Shown: piece by piece, positions 32,761 to 42,336 of the stretch
Position numbering within the stretch: the first letter of the stretch is position 1
Layout: each line of letters opens with the position of its first letter
Source of the DNA: Clostridia bacterium
GTDB taxonomy: Bacteria; Bacillota; Clostridia; UMGS1883
NCBI GenBank assembly: GCA_017472685.1
Contig: JAFUOO010000005.1
Span: 1-64,000, forward strand
Length of the DNA: 64,000 nt
Reading direction: 5' to 3'
Notes under the pieces: generated by a model
Databases searched by the model: none
What the model was told of the DNA's origin: nothing
What the model saw: the letters and a program-made list of their open reading frames with translations, nothing else
Translations under genes and position numbers: made by a program

Positions 32761-33978
32761 ATGAAAAAGTGCGAGCTTTTAGCCCCTGCGGGGAATTTAT
32801 ATAAACTGAAAATTGCCGTAAAATACGGTGCAGATGCCATATATATCGGCGGCGAAGCGTTTTCCCTTCGTGTTGCGGCAGACAACTTTACAAAGGAAGA
32901 AATGATAGAGGGAATTGAATACGCCCATGCACACGGCTGCAAGGTGTATATTACGGCAAATATTATTGCCCGCAATCACGACCTGCCGGAAATGAAAAAA
33001 TACTTCAAGGAAATATATGAAATGGGTGCCGATGCGGTTATAATTTCCGACTTAGGCGCATTCATGCTTTGCCGCTCTGTTGCTCCCGACCTGGAAATCC
33101 ACGTGAGCACACAGGCAAACAACACAAACTACGAAACAGTTAAGGCATGGTACAACTTAGGCGCAAAAAGAGTTGTGCTTGCCCGTGAAATGAGCATACG
33201 CGAGGTTAAGGAAATACGTGACAACATTCCCGCTGACTGCGAGCTGGAGGCTTTTGTGCACGGCGCAATGTGTATATCCTACTCTGGCAGATGCTTACTC
33301 AGTAACTACATGACAAACCGCGACTCAAACCGAGGTGCATGTGCACATCCCTGCAGATGGAACTATGCTCTTATGGAAGAAAAACGCCAGGGCGAGTATT
33401 TCCCTGTTTACGAAAACGAGCGAGGGACCTTCATCATGAACTCAAAGGATTTGTGCATGATTGACCACATAAAGGAGCTTATTGAGGCAGGTGTTTATTC
33501 CTTCAAAATTGAAGGCAGAGTAAAGAGTGAATACTATGTTGCAACGGTTATCGGTGCATACAGAAGAGCAATTGACGATTACCTTGCAGGCAAAGAGTAT
33601 AATCCGGAGCATTTTGAGGAAATCTGTAAGGTAAGCCACCGTGATTACTATACGGGCTTTTTCTTCGGTATGCCAAAGGAGGGGGCACAGGTTTTCGGCT
33701 CCAACTCCTATATACGCGACTGGGACATAGTAGGCTTGGTTTGTGAATATGATGAAGAAACACACATTGCAAAGGTGTTGCAGCGAAACCGCTTTTTCAA
33801 GGGCGACGAAATTGAAGTGATGCGCCCGATGGCTTCCTCCTTCACACAGAAGGTGGAGGTTTTAATGGACGAGGATAAGAACGACATTGATGTTGCAAAC
33901 CATGCGGCGGCGACAATTTACATGAAGCTTGATAAGAGCGCACCGCCCGACTCAATGATAAGAATAAAAAAAGCGTAA
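32761..33978 (+). CDS. U32-family peptidase-like protein, tRNA 5-hydroxyuridine synthesis (TrhP-like)
   Basis: A 405-residue member of peptidase family U32. The signature EAFVHGAMCISYSGRCLLS is intact, and the N-terminal CELLAPAGNLYKLKIAVKYGADAIYIGG is diagnostic. Conserved cysteines (GACAHPCRW, SKDLCMID) could bind an iron-sulfur cluster. TrhP proteins use prephenate to hydroxylate uridine-34 of tRNA, the step before TrmR; the adjacent trmR supports this role. Ten bases separate it from the next gene. Confidence 0.85.
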   Translation: MKKCELLAPAGNLYKLKIAVKYGADAIYIGGEAFSLRVAADNFTKEEMIEGIEYAHAHGCKVYITANIIARNHDLPEMKKYFKEIYEMGADAVIISDLGAFMLCRSVAPDLEIHVSTQANNTNYETVKAWYNLGAKRVVLAREMSIREVKEIRDNIPADCELEAFVHGAMCISYSGRCLLSNYMTNRDSNRGACAHPCRWNYALMEEKRQGEYFPVYENERGTFIMNSKDLCMIDHIKELIEAGVYSFKIEGRVKSEYYVATVIGAYRRAIDDYLAGKEYNPEHFEEICKVSHRDYYTGFFFGMPKEGAQVFGSNSYIRDWDIVGLVCEYDEETHIAKVLQRNRFFKGDEIEVMRPMASSFTQKVEVLMDEDKNDIDVANHAAATIYMKLDKSAPPDSMIRIKKA

Positions 33979-33988
33979 GGTGAAATAA

Positions 33989-35236
33989 ATGAAAAAAAAT
34001 ATCCGCGAAAATAAATATTTCAGATGGGGGCTTACCGCCTTTGTTGTTATTGCAGTTGCACTTCTCTGCAACCAGGTAATGACTAACTGGAAAACGGTTA
34101 CCGACTTTACAAGTGTGGTTGTAAGCGCCTTAAGACCGATTATCATGGGTCTTATTACGGCATATGTGCTTAACCCCTTGATGAAGGTGTATGAAAAATA
34201 CATATTCCTTAAGCTGTTGGGTAAAATGATGAAAAATAAAGAAACTGTGGTAAAAAGGCTTGCACGCATCTTTTCGATTGCCCTTGCCGTAATTACGGCG
34301 CTGGCTTTGATTTCGGGCTTGATGCTGCTCATAAGTCCCGAGCTTTATGTGAATATAAACAGGCTGGTAACAAGCCTTCCCGGCTATGCCGAAAACGCAA
34401 TCAATTATTTGACCGAGCTTGCAAAGGAATACCCTGAGCTGGTTAACCCCATTATTGATTATTTCAACGCAGCCTCCCAGGACCTTATCACATGGGTGCG
34501 TGACGGTGTGCTTCCCAACGCAAACCAGTTTATTGCAGAGCTTTCAATGGGTATTTACGGAACCTTCCGTGCAATACTCGATTTGGTTATCGGCGTTATT
34601 GTGGCAATATACATTCTCGGCTCAAAGGAAAAATATAGTGCAGGTGCCAGAAAGCTTGCGTATGTTCTTTTCAAAAAGGAAACTGCAAAAAAGGTTATTG
34701 CACTTGCAGGCTATACCGACGACCACTTCGGAGGATTTTTGGTTGGTAAGATATTGGACAGTGCCATAATCGGGGTCTTGAGCTTTGTGGTGTTTACAAT
34801 ATTCAACATACCCTACACACTGTTGGTGAGCGTTTTTGTAGGTGTTACAAACGTAATTCCGTTTTTTGGCCCTTTCCTTGGCGCAATTCCCTCGGGACTG
34901 CTCATTCTGCTGGTTAACCCCTGGAAGGCACTTATATTCATGATATTGATACTGGCTATCCAGCAGCTTGACGGAAACGTTATAGGTCCCAAGATATTGG
35001 GCGAAAAGATGGGTCTCGACAGCTTTGCGGTTATTTTCTCAATCCTCATATTTGGCGGCTTGTTCGGCGTTCCCGGTATGATAGTGGGCGTGCCTGTTTT
35101 TGCAACGGTATTCGGTATTGTTACAGCTATATGTGACAAAAACCTTGCAAAAAAGAAGCTTCCCACCGACCTTGAAGCCTACGAAAGGGGAAAGGTTGTT
35201 GAAGAAGTAGCCCAAAAAGAAACAACAGAGGAATAA
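33989..35236 (+). CDS. AI-2E family transporter (UPF0118)
   Basis: A 415-residue polytopic membrane protein. The C-terminal half has the family core: DHFGGFLVGKILDSAIIG, VTNVIPFFGPFLGAIPSG, QQLDGNVIGPKILGEKMGL and FGGLFGVPGMIVGVPVFA. Members include TqsA and sodium/proton antiporters; the substrate cannot be told. Ribosome site AAGGTG. Confidence 0.9.
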   Translation: MKKNIRENKYFRWGLTAFVVIAVALLCNQVMTNWKTVTDFTSVVVSALRPIIMGLITAYVLNPLMKVYEKYIFLKLLGKMMKNKETVVKRLARIFSIALAVITALALISGLMLLISPELYVNINRLVTSLPGYAENAINYLTELAKEYPELVNPIIDYFNAASQDLITWVRDGVLPNANQFIAELSMGIYGTFRAILDLVIGVIVAIYILGSKEKYSAGARKLAYVLFKKETAKKVIALAGYTDDHFGGFLVGKILDSAIIGVLSFVVFTIFNIPYTLLVSVFVGVTNVIPFFGPFLGAIPSGLLILLVNPWKALIFMILILAIQQLDGNVIGPKILGEKMGLDSFAVIFSILIFGGLFGVPGMIVGVPVFATVFGIVTAICDKNLAKKKLPTDLEAYERGKVVEEVAQKETTEE

Positions 35237-35280
35237 AAACAGATTTTAATAATATTCATATACCACAAGGGGGTCGGTAT

Positions 35281-36402
35281 ATGAAAAAGATATCAGCATC
35301 ACTCTTGGCAGTGGTGCTTATTTTTTCGATAATCATTAAGGATGCTGCTGCCATGGAGCTTAACGGAAAAAGCTTTATTCTCATTGAATGCGGAACAGGG
35401 CAGGTTTTGTACGAAAGCAATGCAGATGAGCAGCTTTCCATTGCATCTGTTACAAAAATTATGACAATGCTCCTTACAATGGAGGCGATAGCGCGTGGCG
35501 AAATTACATACGACAGCATAGTAGTTGCCTCGGAGCGGGCAAAGAGCATGGGCGGAAGCACAATTTTTCTGGACACGGGCGAGGAAATGAGCGTTGACGA
35601 CCTTCTGAAGGGTATTGCGGTTGCCTCGGGTAACGATGCCTGCGTTGCCATTGCTGAGCACCTTTCGGGCACGGTGGAAAATTTTGTTGCCGTTATGAAT
35701 AACCGCGCAAAGGAGCTGGGCATGACCAACACCAATTTTGTAACCTGTAACGGGCTTGACGCTGACGGACACTATTCCTCCGCAAGAGACGTTGCCATAA
35801 TGAGCAGAGAGCTACTTAAGCACGAGGACATTTTCCGCTACACAACAATATGGATGGATTCCTTGCGTGACGGTAAATTCCAGCTTGCAAATACCAACAA
35901 GCTCATACGCTTTTACGCAGGCGCAAACGGACTTAAAACAGGCTCCACAAGCAAGGCTAAAAACTGTATTTCAGCCACTGCCAAGAGAGACAACATGCAG
36001 CTTTGCGCAGTTGTGCTCGGCAGTGACACCTCCCAGTTAAGATTCAATGCCGCATCAACCCTTTTAAACTACGGCTTCAATAGCTTTTCTCTTTCGGGCA
36101 TGAAAAAGGGTGAAAGTGCAGGCGAAGTACCCATAAAAAAGGGAAATGCACAAAAAATAAAAGCCGTCCTTTCAGACGACTGTATGGTGATTGTAAATAA
36201 AATAAACGCAGACAGCGTCAAAAAGAGTGTAACATTGGTTGAAAGCGTGGAGGCACCCGTAAAAAAAGGCGACAAACTTGGCGAGATAACAATCACCACA
36301 GAAACAGGCTCAAGGGTAGTTGATATTGTGGCAGACGATGATGTAGAAAAGATAAGCTTTGGAAAAATGTATATGAAAATACTTAAAAAGTGGACTGCAT
36401 AA
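35281..36402 (+). CDS. D-alanyl-D-alanine carboxypeptidase (S11, DacF/PBP5-like)
   Basis: A 373-residue secreted or membrane-attached low-molecular-weight PBP that trims the pentapeptide stem. Signal peptide about 1-24. Active-site motifs: SVTK (56-59, Ser56 nucleophile), SGN near residue 117, KTG near 219. The C-terminal beta domain ends with a hydrophobic/basic stretch that may be the membrane anchor (FGKMYMKILKKW). The class is certain; assignment to sporulation (DacF) or vegetative (DacA) type is not. Confidence 0.9.
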   Translation: MKKISASLLAVVLIFSIIIKDAAAMELNGKSFILIECGTGQVLYESNADEQLSIASVTKIMTMLLTMEAIARGEITYDSIVVASERAKSMGGSTIFLDTGEEMSVDDLLKGIAVASGNDACVAIAEHLSGTVENFVAVMNNRAKELGMTNTNFVTCNGLDADGHYSSARDVAIMSRELLKHEDIFRYTTIWMDSLRDGKFQLANTNKLIRFYAGANGLKTGSTSKAKNCISATAKRDNMQLCAVVLGSDTSQLRFNAASTLLNYGFNSFSLSGMKKGESAGEVPIKKGNAQKIKAVLSDDCMVIVNKINADSVKKSVTLVESVEAPVKKGDKLGEITITTETGSRVVDIVADDDVEKISFGKMYMKILKKWTA

Positions 36403-36440
36403 AAAAAGCTCAAAAGACTTTTTGTCTTTTGAGCTTTTTG
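36403..36440. terminator. Bidirectional terminator
   Basis: A 16-bp stem (AAAAAGCTCAAAAGAC and complement) with a T-rich loop, between the carboxypeptidase gene and convergent degV. Confidence 0.9.
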
Positions 36441-36444
36441 TTTC

Positions 36445-37284
36445 TTAGTGCTTTTTTGCACCTTCGTAGCCGATTATAAGGCCGCCTTCCTCTGCGTAGA
36501 AGCTGCAAAGTGCAGTGCAGGGGATAATCTTTACATCAGCCGAAGGGAATTCTGCAAAAATTTTTTCGCTGAGTGCGGAAGCGCTTTCAATATTGAAGCA
36601 GTGATTTATCCTCACCTTGCCACCCTTGTAGCCAAGCTTTTTCATGTTTGCAAAAAGTGTTGCAATTGCGCGCTTTTCTCCGCGCACCTTGTCTGTGGGG
36701 TCAAGCACGCCCTCGGTTGCAGAGCCTACAACTCTTATGCCTAAAACGCCTGCAATTGTGGCAACAGCAGGGCTAACCCTGCCATTACGCGCAAGGTTTG
36801 TAAGCGACTGCAAGGAGAAGAGAAGTCGGGTTGTGTCCTTGTATTCTTCAATTTCGGTTACAATTTCTTCAAATTCCTTGCCCAGCAGGATAAGCTCGGT
36901 GAGCTTTTCAATAATAAGCTGCATTTCGCCGCCTGTTGACAATGAGTCAATAACGTAAACCTTACAACCGGGATTTTCTTCCATGTACTGATCTCTTGCA
37001 ACACATGCAGAATTATAGCAGCCTGAAAGGTTGCTTGTGAGAGTTATTGCAAAAACACACTCTGCACCGTCGAAGGCTTCGATCCATTCGCCTGTACCGG
37101 GGCATGCTGTCTTTGTTGCGCCCTTGACAGTTTTTAAATCTTCAACCATTTGTGCAACATCGAGCTGTTCGTTATCCACATATTCCTTTTTCGTGGACAA
37201 TATTTTAATGGGTACTGTCGCGTAGGGGATTGCATCCCAGGTAAATATATTCGATGAAGAGTCAGATACTATTTTATATTTCAT
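36445..37284 (-). CDS. DegV-family fatty-acid-binding protein
   Basis: A 279-residue DegV protein. VSDSSSNI, TKTACPGTGEWIEAF, ITLTSNLSGCYNSA and NGRVSPAVATIAGVLGIR are the family's lipid-binding segments. FakB-type members present fatty acids to the FakA kinase; no fakA is in the window. Start 37284 is set by GGGAGG. Promoter at 37336. Confidence 0.9.
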   Translation of the reverse strand: MKYKIVSDSSSNIFTWDAIPYATVPIKILSTKKEYVDNEQLDVAQMVEDLKTVKGATKTACPGTGEWIEAFDGAECVFAITLTSNLSGCYNSACVARDQYMEENPGCKVYVIDSLSTGGEMQLIIEKLTELILLGKEFEEIVTEIEEYKDTTRLLFSLQSLTNLARNGRVSPAVATIAGVLGIRVVGSATEGVLDPTDKVRGEKRAIATLFANMKKLGYKGGKVRINHCFNIESASALSEKIFAEFPSADVKIIPCTALCSFYAEEGGLIIGYEGAKKH

Positions 37285-37335
37285 GAATAGACCTCCCAAA
37301 CTTGTTATCGGTTTTTAAAAAACCTCTCAAAAGAT

Positions 37336-37364
37336 ATTTTAATACGGAAGATGGGGATTGTCAA
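37336..37364 (-). promoter_or_regulatory. degV promoter
   Basis: On the minus strand TTGACA (37359-37364), 17-bp spacer, TAAAAT (37336-37341). Confidence 0.7.
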
Positions 37365-37375
37365 GCATATGTTGG

Positions 37376-37404
37376 TTGACTTATGCGAAATTTTGTAGTA
37401 GAAT
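37376..37404 (+). promoter_or_regulatory. DUF1836 gene promoter
   Basis: TTGACT (37376-37381), 17-bp spacer, TAGAAT (37399-37404); divergent from the degV promoter. Confidence 0.65.
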
Positions 37405-37425
37405 ACACAAAAAGGGGATGAATGT

Positions 37426-37938
37426 ATGACCGAAGAATTCAAGAATGTCTTTAAAGATGCGGCGAAGGATTTTAAGCTGCCTAAATATAACGAAATTCCT
37501 TCTGTGGGCTTATACCTTGAACAAACAGCTAAATATATATCCGAAATAAATTATAACGGCGAGCCTATGATTACAGGCTCGATGATAAGCAATTATGTCA
37601 AAAAGGGGCTTATATCAAATCCCGTAAAAAAGCAGTACAGCCGTGACCAGATAGCATACCTTATCTTTATCGCAATGGCAAAATGTGTGCTCAGCATGGA
37701 GGACATAAAGCTTTTAATTGAAATGCAGAAGCAGTCGTACTCAAATGAAATTGCCTACAACTATCTTGTTGAGGAGTTTGAAAACGTGGTGGGCTATGTT
37801 TTCGGCTTAAAGGACGAGATGGAAACTATCGGCAGAAACAACCACGAGGTTAAAATTATGCTCCGCAACCTTATTATAACCGTTGCGCATAAGGCTTATC
37901 TCGATGTTTGCTTCAAATATTACAGAAATAAGGAATAA
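37426..37938 (+). CDS. DUF1836 protein (MerR-like HTH)
   Basis: A 170-residue cytosolic protein. PMITGSMISNYVKKGLISNPVKKQYSRDQIAYL is the DUF1836 core and resembles the winged helix of MerR regulators. The C-terminal half is helical. The family is widespread in Firmicutes without a defined regulon. Strong GGGGATG ribosome region and own promoter. Confidence 0.8.
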   Translation: MTEEFKNVFKDAAKDFKLPKYNEIPSVGLYLEQTAKYISEINYNGEPMITGSMISNYVKKGLISNPVKKQYSRDQIAYLIFIAMAKCVLSMEDIKLLIEMQKQSYSNEIAYNYLVEEFENVVGYVFGLKDEMETIGRNNHEVKIMLRNLIITVAHKAYLDVCFKYYRNKE

Positions 37939-37942
37939 ATAC

Positions 37943-37976
37943 AAAAACCATTTGGGTCAGCCCCAAATGGTTTTTG
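37943..37976. terminator. Bidirectional terminator
   Basis: AAAAACCATTTGGG and complement with a 4- to 5-base loop, between the DUF1836 gene and convergent folT. Confidence 0.9.
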
Positions 37977-37985
37977 TTGTTTTTA

Positions 37986-38528
37986 TCATTTTGCCAGCTT
38001 TGCAAACAGCTTTAAATAATGAGGGGAAACAAAAATAACTACCGATTGCACCACAAGCTTAAGTAACGAAGTGGGCAAACGTTTGATTATTTCCACCTTG
38101 AAAACAAAATTATACATAACAGTCAGAAAATATGTGTTGATAAAAAGGCTTATTACAAACTGCAAAAGAACGCAGATGATAAGGCGTGCTACAAAGCCTT
38201 TGGAAAAGGTGTAGTTTTTATAAAAACACAACCCGAAGATAAAACCTGATAAAAATGCAGTTATTGACAAAAGGGGAGAAACCGAGCCGTAAAGGATAAA
38301 TGCGCTTATGGCATCGGAAAGCACGTAGGTTATACCTCCCGAAACGGGACCGTAAAGAGCGGCTATTACAAACACGGGAACATAGGAAAAAGAAATCTGC
38401 AGTGTCTGGGAAATGGGAAGAGTTGAAACTATATCAAAAACCACCGCAAGCGCAATAAATATTGCCAGAGTACAGATTTGTTTTGTGGTAAACTTGCGAA
38501 TACCGAGATTTTCAAGAAAATTTTGCAT
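37986..38528 (-). CDS. folT: Folate ECF transporter S component FolT
   Basis: A 180-residue six-helix membrane protein. ALAVVFDIVSTLPI, ISFSYVPVFVIAALYGPVSGG and DAISAFI are typical of the folate-type S component, which binds folate and docks on a shared ECF module. The THF riboswitch in its leader confirms the substrate class. Ribosome site GAGGTG. It is a single-gene unit ending at the terminator shared with DUF1836. Confidence 0.93.
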   Translation of the reverse strand: MQNFLENLGIRKFTTKQICTLAIFIALAVVFDIVSTLPISQTLQISFSYVPVFVIAALYGPVSGGITYVLSDAISAFILYGSVSPLLSITAFLSGFIFGLCFYKNYTFSKGFVARLIICVLLQFVISLFINTYFLTVMYNFVFKVEIIKRLPTSLLKLVVQSVVIFVSPHYLKLFAKLAK

Positions 38529-38589
38529 AAAAAAACACCTCTTTCATAGTATATTGCTACAAAAAAGATGCGCGCTAAAATGATTTTTG

Positions 38590-38692
38590 CAGCAACGGAA
38601 TGCGAACACATAACCGCAGGTAAGCACCTTTCGTGAATAGGACAACTTCCCGTTCCTATCCCACTTAACGCTATGCGTTCTACTTTGCTAAG
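38590..38692 (-). promoter_or_regulatory. THF (tetrahydrofolate) riboswitch, class I
   Basis: The minus-strand leader reads GTAGAACGCATAGCGTTAAG, then AACGGGAAGTTGTCC, CACGAAAGG, TGCGGTTATGTG and TTCGCATTCCGTTGCT, matching the conserved core of the THF riboswitch (GCGUUAAGUG, GGGAxGUxGUC, GCGGU, GCAUxCCG). P1 would pair AGCAA with TTGCT. The 3' P1 strand TTGCTGCAAAAA can instead pair with TTTTTTGTAGCAA near the folT ribosome site, a possible switch. Confidence 0.93.
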
Positions 38693-38695
38693 ACG

Positions 38696-38724
38696 AATAT
38701 AGCACTTCTGGGGGTTTTTGTCAA
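38696..38724 (-). promoter_or_regulatory. folT/riboswitch promoter
   Basis: On the minus strand TTGACA (38719-38724), 17-bp spacer, TATATT (38696-38701). The start of transcription falls just before P1 of the riboswitch. Confidence 0.8.
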
Positions 38725-38731
38725 TAGTTTC

Positions 38732-38760
38732 TTGACGATAGGCAAGAATAATTATATAAT
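38732..38760 (+). promoter_or_regulatory. ABC exporter operon promoter
   Basis: TTGACG (38732-38737), 17-bp spacer, TATAAT (38755-38760); divergent from the folT promoter, 8 bp apart. Confidence 0.75.
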
Positions 38761-38791
38761 TATACTATGGTTTTGGAAGTGAGTGATAAAT

Positions 38792-40504
38792 ATGAAAAAG
38801 CTTTTTGTATATCTGAAAAACTATAAAAAGGAATGTGTGCTTGGTCCTGCCTTCAAGCTACTGGAGGCTCTTTTTGAGCTGTTTGTGCCTTTGGTAATGG
38901 CATCTGTAATCGACAAGGGCATAAACGGCGGAAACACAGCTCATATATGGCAAATGATAGGTGTAATGGTGCTTTTGGGCGTTATTGGTCTGGTATGCTC
39001 AATTACCGCTCAGTATTTCTGCGCAGTGGCGGCTGTGGGCTTTTCGGGCAAAATACGAACAAAGCTTTTTGCACACATCGGACGCCTCAGCTTTAAAAAT
39101 TCCGACAACATAGGCCAGGCGACACTCATTGCAAGACTTACAAGCGATATTAACCAGCTGCAGAACGGTGTCAACCTTGTGCTGAGGCTGTTTCTGCGCT
39201 CGCCCTTCATTGTTTTCGGTGCGGCAATTATGGCTTTTACGGTGGATGTAAAGGCGGCACTTGTTTTCTTATTTACAATACCTCTTCTTGCACTGATTGT
39301 TTTTGCAATTATCCTTGGCGGTGCACCCTTATACAAAAAGGTGCAGTCAAAGCTGGATGCAATACTTAATATAACAAGGGAAAACCTCACAGGTGCAAGG
39401 GTTATCCGTGCCTTTACGGCTGAAAAGGCTGAAATTGCCCGCTTTGAGGAAAACAACCGTCAGCTTATGGCAAGAGCGCTTTTTGCAGGTAAAATAACAG
39501 CGCTCATGAACCCTGCAACGTATGTTGTTGTAAATTTGTCCATTGTTTATATACTTTACACAGGCGCAATAAATGTCAACATGGGCACTCTTTCTCAGGG
39601 CGAGGTTGTGGCACTTGTAAACTACATGAGCCAGATATTAATTGAGCTTGTAAAGCTTGCAAACCTTATTATAACTGTCACAAAGGCGGTTGCCTGCGGT
39701 AACCGTATCAGCGATGTGCTTGACATTAAGGATGGCATGGAAACCGAAAAGTCGGACGACACAAGCGACGCTATGGTAGAATTCAGAAACGTAAGCCTTT
39801 GCTACTCAGGCGGCGAAAACTCCCTTTCTGATATATCCTTCAAGGTGAAAAAGGGTCAGAGCGTGGGCGTTATAGGCGTTACCGGCTCGGGTAAGTCAAG
39901 TCTTATTAACCTCATTCCCCGTTTTTACGATGCAACAGAGGGTGCTGTATTGGTTGACGGCAGAAATGTAAAAAGCTATACATTATCGGAAATCCGCAGT
40001 AAGGTTTCCGTTGTGCCGCAGAAGGCTCAGCTTTTCAAGGGCACAATAAGAAGCAATGTAGCATTTGGAAACAGTGATGCAACCGATGAGGAAATTATGG
40101 AAGCAATCCGCATTGCTCAGGCAGAGGATGTTGTTAATGCAAAGGGCGGGCTTGATAGTGAGGTAGGGCAGATGGGCAAAAACCTTTCAGGCGGTCAGCG
40201 CCAGAGGCTTACAATTGCACGTGCCATTGCAAAAAAGGCAGATATTCTTATCCTCGATGACAGCGCGTCGGCACTTGATTATAAAACGGATTATAACCTC
40301 AGAAAGAGCATAGCTGAAATTAAAGATGCTACTGTGTTCATTGTGTCACAAAGAGCTTCAAGCGTTATGAATTGCGATATGATAATAACATTGGAGGACG
40401 GTGCTGTTGCAGGCATAGGCACCCATAAGGAGCTTCTTGAGAGCTGTCCTGTTTACGAGGAGATTTACTACTCTCAGTACGAAAGAGGTGATTTTAATGA
40501 GTAA
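38792..40504 (+). CDS. Heterodimeric ABC exporter, degenerate-site subunit
   Basis: A 570-residue half-transporter with six N-terminal membrane helices and a nucleotide-binding domain. Walker A is GVTGSGKSS and the signature LSGGQRQR, but Walker B is ILILDDSASALD (Asp for the catalytic Glu) and the switch His is Gln (IVSQRAS). This is the pattern of the degenerate subunit in TM287/288- and BmrCD-type heterodimers, which export drugs or lipids. Start 38792 is preferred over GTG 38783. It overlaps its partner by 8 bases. Confidence 0.9.
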   Translation: MKKLFVYLKNYKKECVLGPAFKLLEALFELFVPLVMASVIDKGINGGNTAHIWQMIGVMVLLGVIGLVCSITAQYFCAVAAVGFSGKIRTKLFAHIGRLSFKNSDNIGQATLIARLTSDINQLQNGVNLVLRLFLRSPFIVFGAAIMAFTVDVKAALVFLFTIPLLALIVFAIILGGAPLYKKVQSKLDAILNITRENLTGARVIRAFTAEKAEIARFEENNRQLMARALFAGKITALMNPATYVVVNLSIVYILYTGAINVNMGTLSQGEVVALVNYMSQILIELVKLANLIITVTKAVACGNRISDVLDIKDGMETEKSDDTSDAMVEFRNVSLCYSGGENSLSDISFKVKKGQSVGVIGVTGSGKSSLINLIPRFYDATEGAVLVDGRNVKSYTLSEIRSKVSVVPQKAQLFKGTIRSNVAFGNSDATDEEIMEAIRIAQAEDVVNAKGGLDSEVGQMGKNLSGGQRQRLTIARAIAKKADILILDDSASALDYKTDYNLRKSIAEIKDATVFIVSQRASSVMNCDMIITLEDGAVAGIGTHKELLESCPVYEEIYYSQYERGDFNE

Positions 40505-42233
40505 TGCTGCTGTTATCAGAAAGCTTTTAAAATACCTTAAGGGTAGCAGAAGATACTTGTTTTTATCACTTATCCTGGCAGGCGTGACAACTGCGCTCAC
40601 ACTTTTAGTGCCCATTTTAACAGGGCTCGCAGTTGATGGCATGCTTGGTGAAAACGCCGTCAATATGGACAGCGTTGTAAAGGTTATTGTTATAATCACC
40701 GTGGCAACCGTGGTTACGGCATTGGTGCAGTGGATTATGAACATTATAAATAACCGAGTAACCTATACTGTGGTGCGCCGTGTGAGGGACGAAGCCTTCA
40801 ACAAAATCCAGTCCCTTCCGCTTTCATACATCGATACGCACCGTACAGGCGATATTGTAAACCGTGTTATAAGCGATGTTGACCAGTTTGCAGAAGGACT
40901 TCTGTTGGGCTTGAGCCAGTCCTTTTCATCGGTACTGACCATAATCGGAACATTGGCATTCATGCTTTTTATCGACTGGAAAATTGCGCTTCTGGTTTTA
41001 GTTGTAACGCCCTTAAGCTTTGTTGTGGCAGCCTTCATTGCAAAGAAAACCTATTCCATGTTCAAACTGCGAACAGAAACCCAGGCCGAGGCTACTGCAT
41101 ATATTGACGAAATGATTGCAGGTAAAAATGTTGTTGCGGCGTTTGGCAAGGAGGATGAGGTTGCAGCTTGCTTTGACGAAATAAACACAAGGCTCAATCT
41201 GGCAACGTTGGACGCGGTGTTCTACTCTTCAATTACAAACCCTGCAACCAGATTTGTAAACAGTGTTGTGTATGCTTTAGTTGGGCTTGCAGGTGCTCTT
41301 TCGTCTGTGGCAGGCGGCATAACAGTTGGTGCGCTTTCGTCGTTTTTAAGCTATGCAAACCAGTACACAAAGCCCTTCAATGAAATATCGGGCGTTGTAA
41401 CGGAGCTGCAGAATGCTATCATTTGTGCAGGCAGGGTGCTCGAGGTTATTGAAGCGGAGAGCGAAAAGGCGGATAATGAGAACGCCGAAAGGGTTGGTAG
41501 TGAGCGCGGCGATGTGAAGCTTTGTAATGTGTCCTTTTCCTATGACAAGGCAAAGAAGCTCATTGAAGAATTGAACCTTGATGTTAAAAAGGGGCAGAGG
41601 GTGGCAATTGTAGGTCCTACAGGCTGCGGTAAAACCACACTCATAAACCTGCTTATGCGCTTTTATGATGTTGACGAGGGCGAAATCTGCCTTGAAAATA
41701 TAAACGTGGAGGACCTTACAAGGCAAAACCTCCGCGAGGGCTTCGGCATGGTGCTGCAGGAAACCTGGCTCAAGAGCGGCACGGTAAAGGAAAATATAGC
41801 CTTCGGAAAACCGGATGCAACCGACGAGGAAATTATTGAGGCGGCAAAAAAGGCGCACGCACATGGATTTATTAAAAGGCTTCCCAAGGGCTACGATACA
41901 GTTATCGGTGACAACAGCGGTCTCAGTCAGGGGCAGAAGCAGCTACTTTGCATTGCACGCCTTATGCTTGTAAAGCCGCCCATGCTCATACTTGACGAGG
42001 CCACAAGCAGTATTGATACACGAACAGAAATCAGAATACAGAAAGCCTTTGCAACACTTATGGAGGGCAGAACAAGCTTTATTGTAGCCCACCGTCTTTC
42101 AACAATCCGCGAAGCAGATGTGATACTTGTAATGCGCGACGGCAAAATTGTTGAACAGGGCAACCATAAAACCCTTATGGCAAAGGGCGGATTTTATAAG
42201 GAGCTGTATAACGCAGGGCTTAATAAAGAGTAA
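40497..42233 (+). CDS. Heterodimeric ABC exporter, catalytic subunit
   Basis: A 578-residue partner of the preceding gene. Walker A GPTGCGKTT, signature LSQGQKQLL, Walker B LILDEATSSID with the catalytic Glu, and switch His in IVAHRLSTI are all intact. LSQGQ is usual for the TM288-like subunit. The start is set by AAAGAGGTG upstream of 40497, with an 8-base overlap. The substrate is unknown. Confidence 0.92.
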   Translation: MSNAAVIRKLLKYLKGSRRYLFLSLILAGVTTALTLLVPILTGLAVDGMLGENAVNMDSVVKVIVIITVATVVTALVQWIMNIINNRVTYTVVRRVRDEAFNKIQSLPLSYIDTHRTGDIVNRVISDVDQFAEGLLLGLSQSFSSVLTIIGTLAFMLFIDWKIALLVLVVTPLSFVVAAFIAKKTYSMFKLRTETQAEATAYIDEMIAGKNVVAAFGKEDEVAACFDEINTRLNLATLDAVFYSSITNPATRFVNSVVYALVGLAGALSSVAGGITVGALSSFLSYANQYTKPFNEISGVVTELQNAIICAGRVLEVIEAESEKADNENAERVGSERGDVKLCNVSFSYDKAKKLIEELNLDVKKGQRVAIVGPTGCGKTTLINLLMRFYDVDEGEICLENINVEDLTRQNLREGFGMVLQETWLKSGTVKENIAFGKPDATDEEIIEAAKKAHAHGFIKRLPKGYDTVIGDNSGLSQGQKQLLCIARLMLVKPPMLILDEATSSIDTRTEIRIQKAFATLMEGRTSFIVAHRLSTIREADVILVMRDGKIVEQGNHKTLMAKGGFYKELYNAGLNKE

Positions 42234-42261
42234 AAAAGGATGCGAAAGCATCCTTTTTTTT
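42232..42261 (+). terminator. Terminator of the ABC exporter operon
   Basis: AAAAAAGGATGC-GAAA-GCATCCTTTTTT followed by more T's. Confidence 0.9.
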
Positions 42262-42262
42262 G

Positions 42263-42291
42263 TTGCAATGGAAATAAATGAGTGGTATAAT
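42263..42291 (+). promoter_or_regulatory. FHA-FtsW-PBP operon promoter
   Basis: TTGCAA (42263-42268), 17-bp spacer, TATAAT (42286-42291). Confidence 0.75.
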
Positions 42292-42336
42292 AAATTAGTA
42301 ATGTTGTATTTAAAAAAGACGGAAGGAATGGGATTT

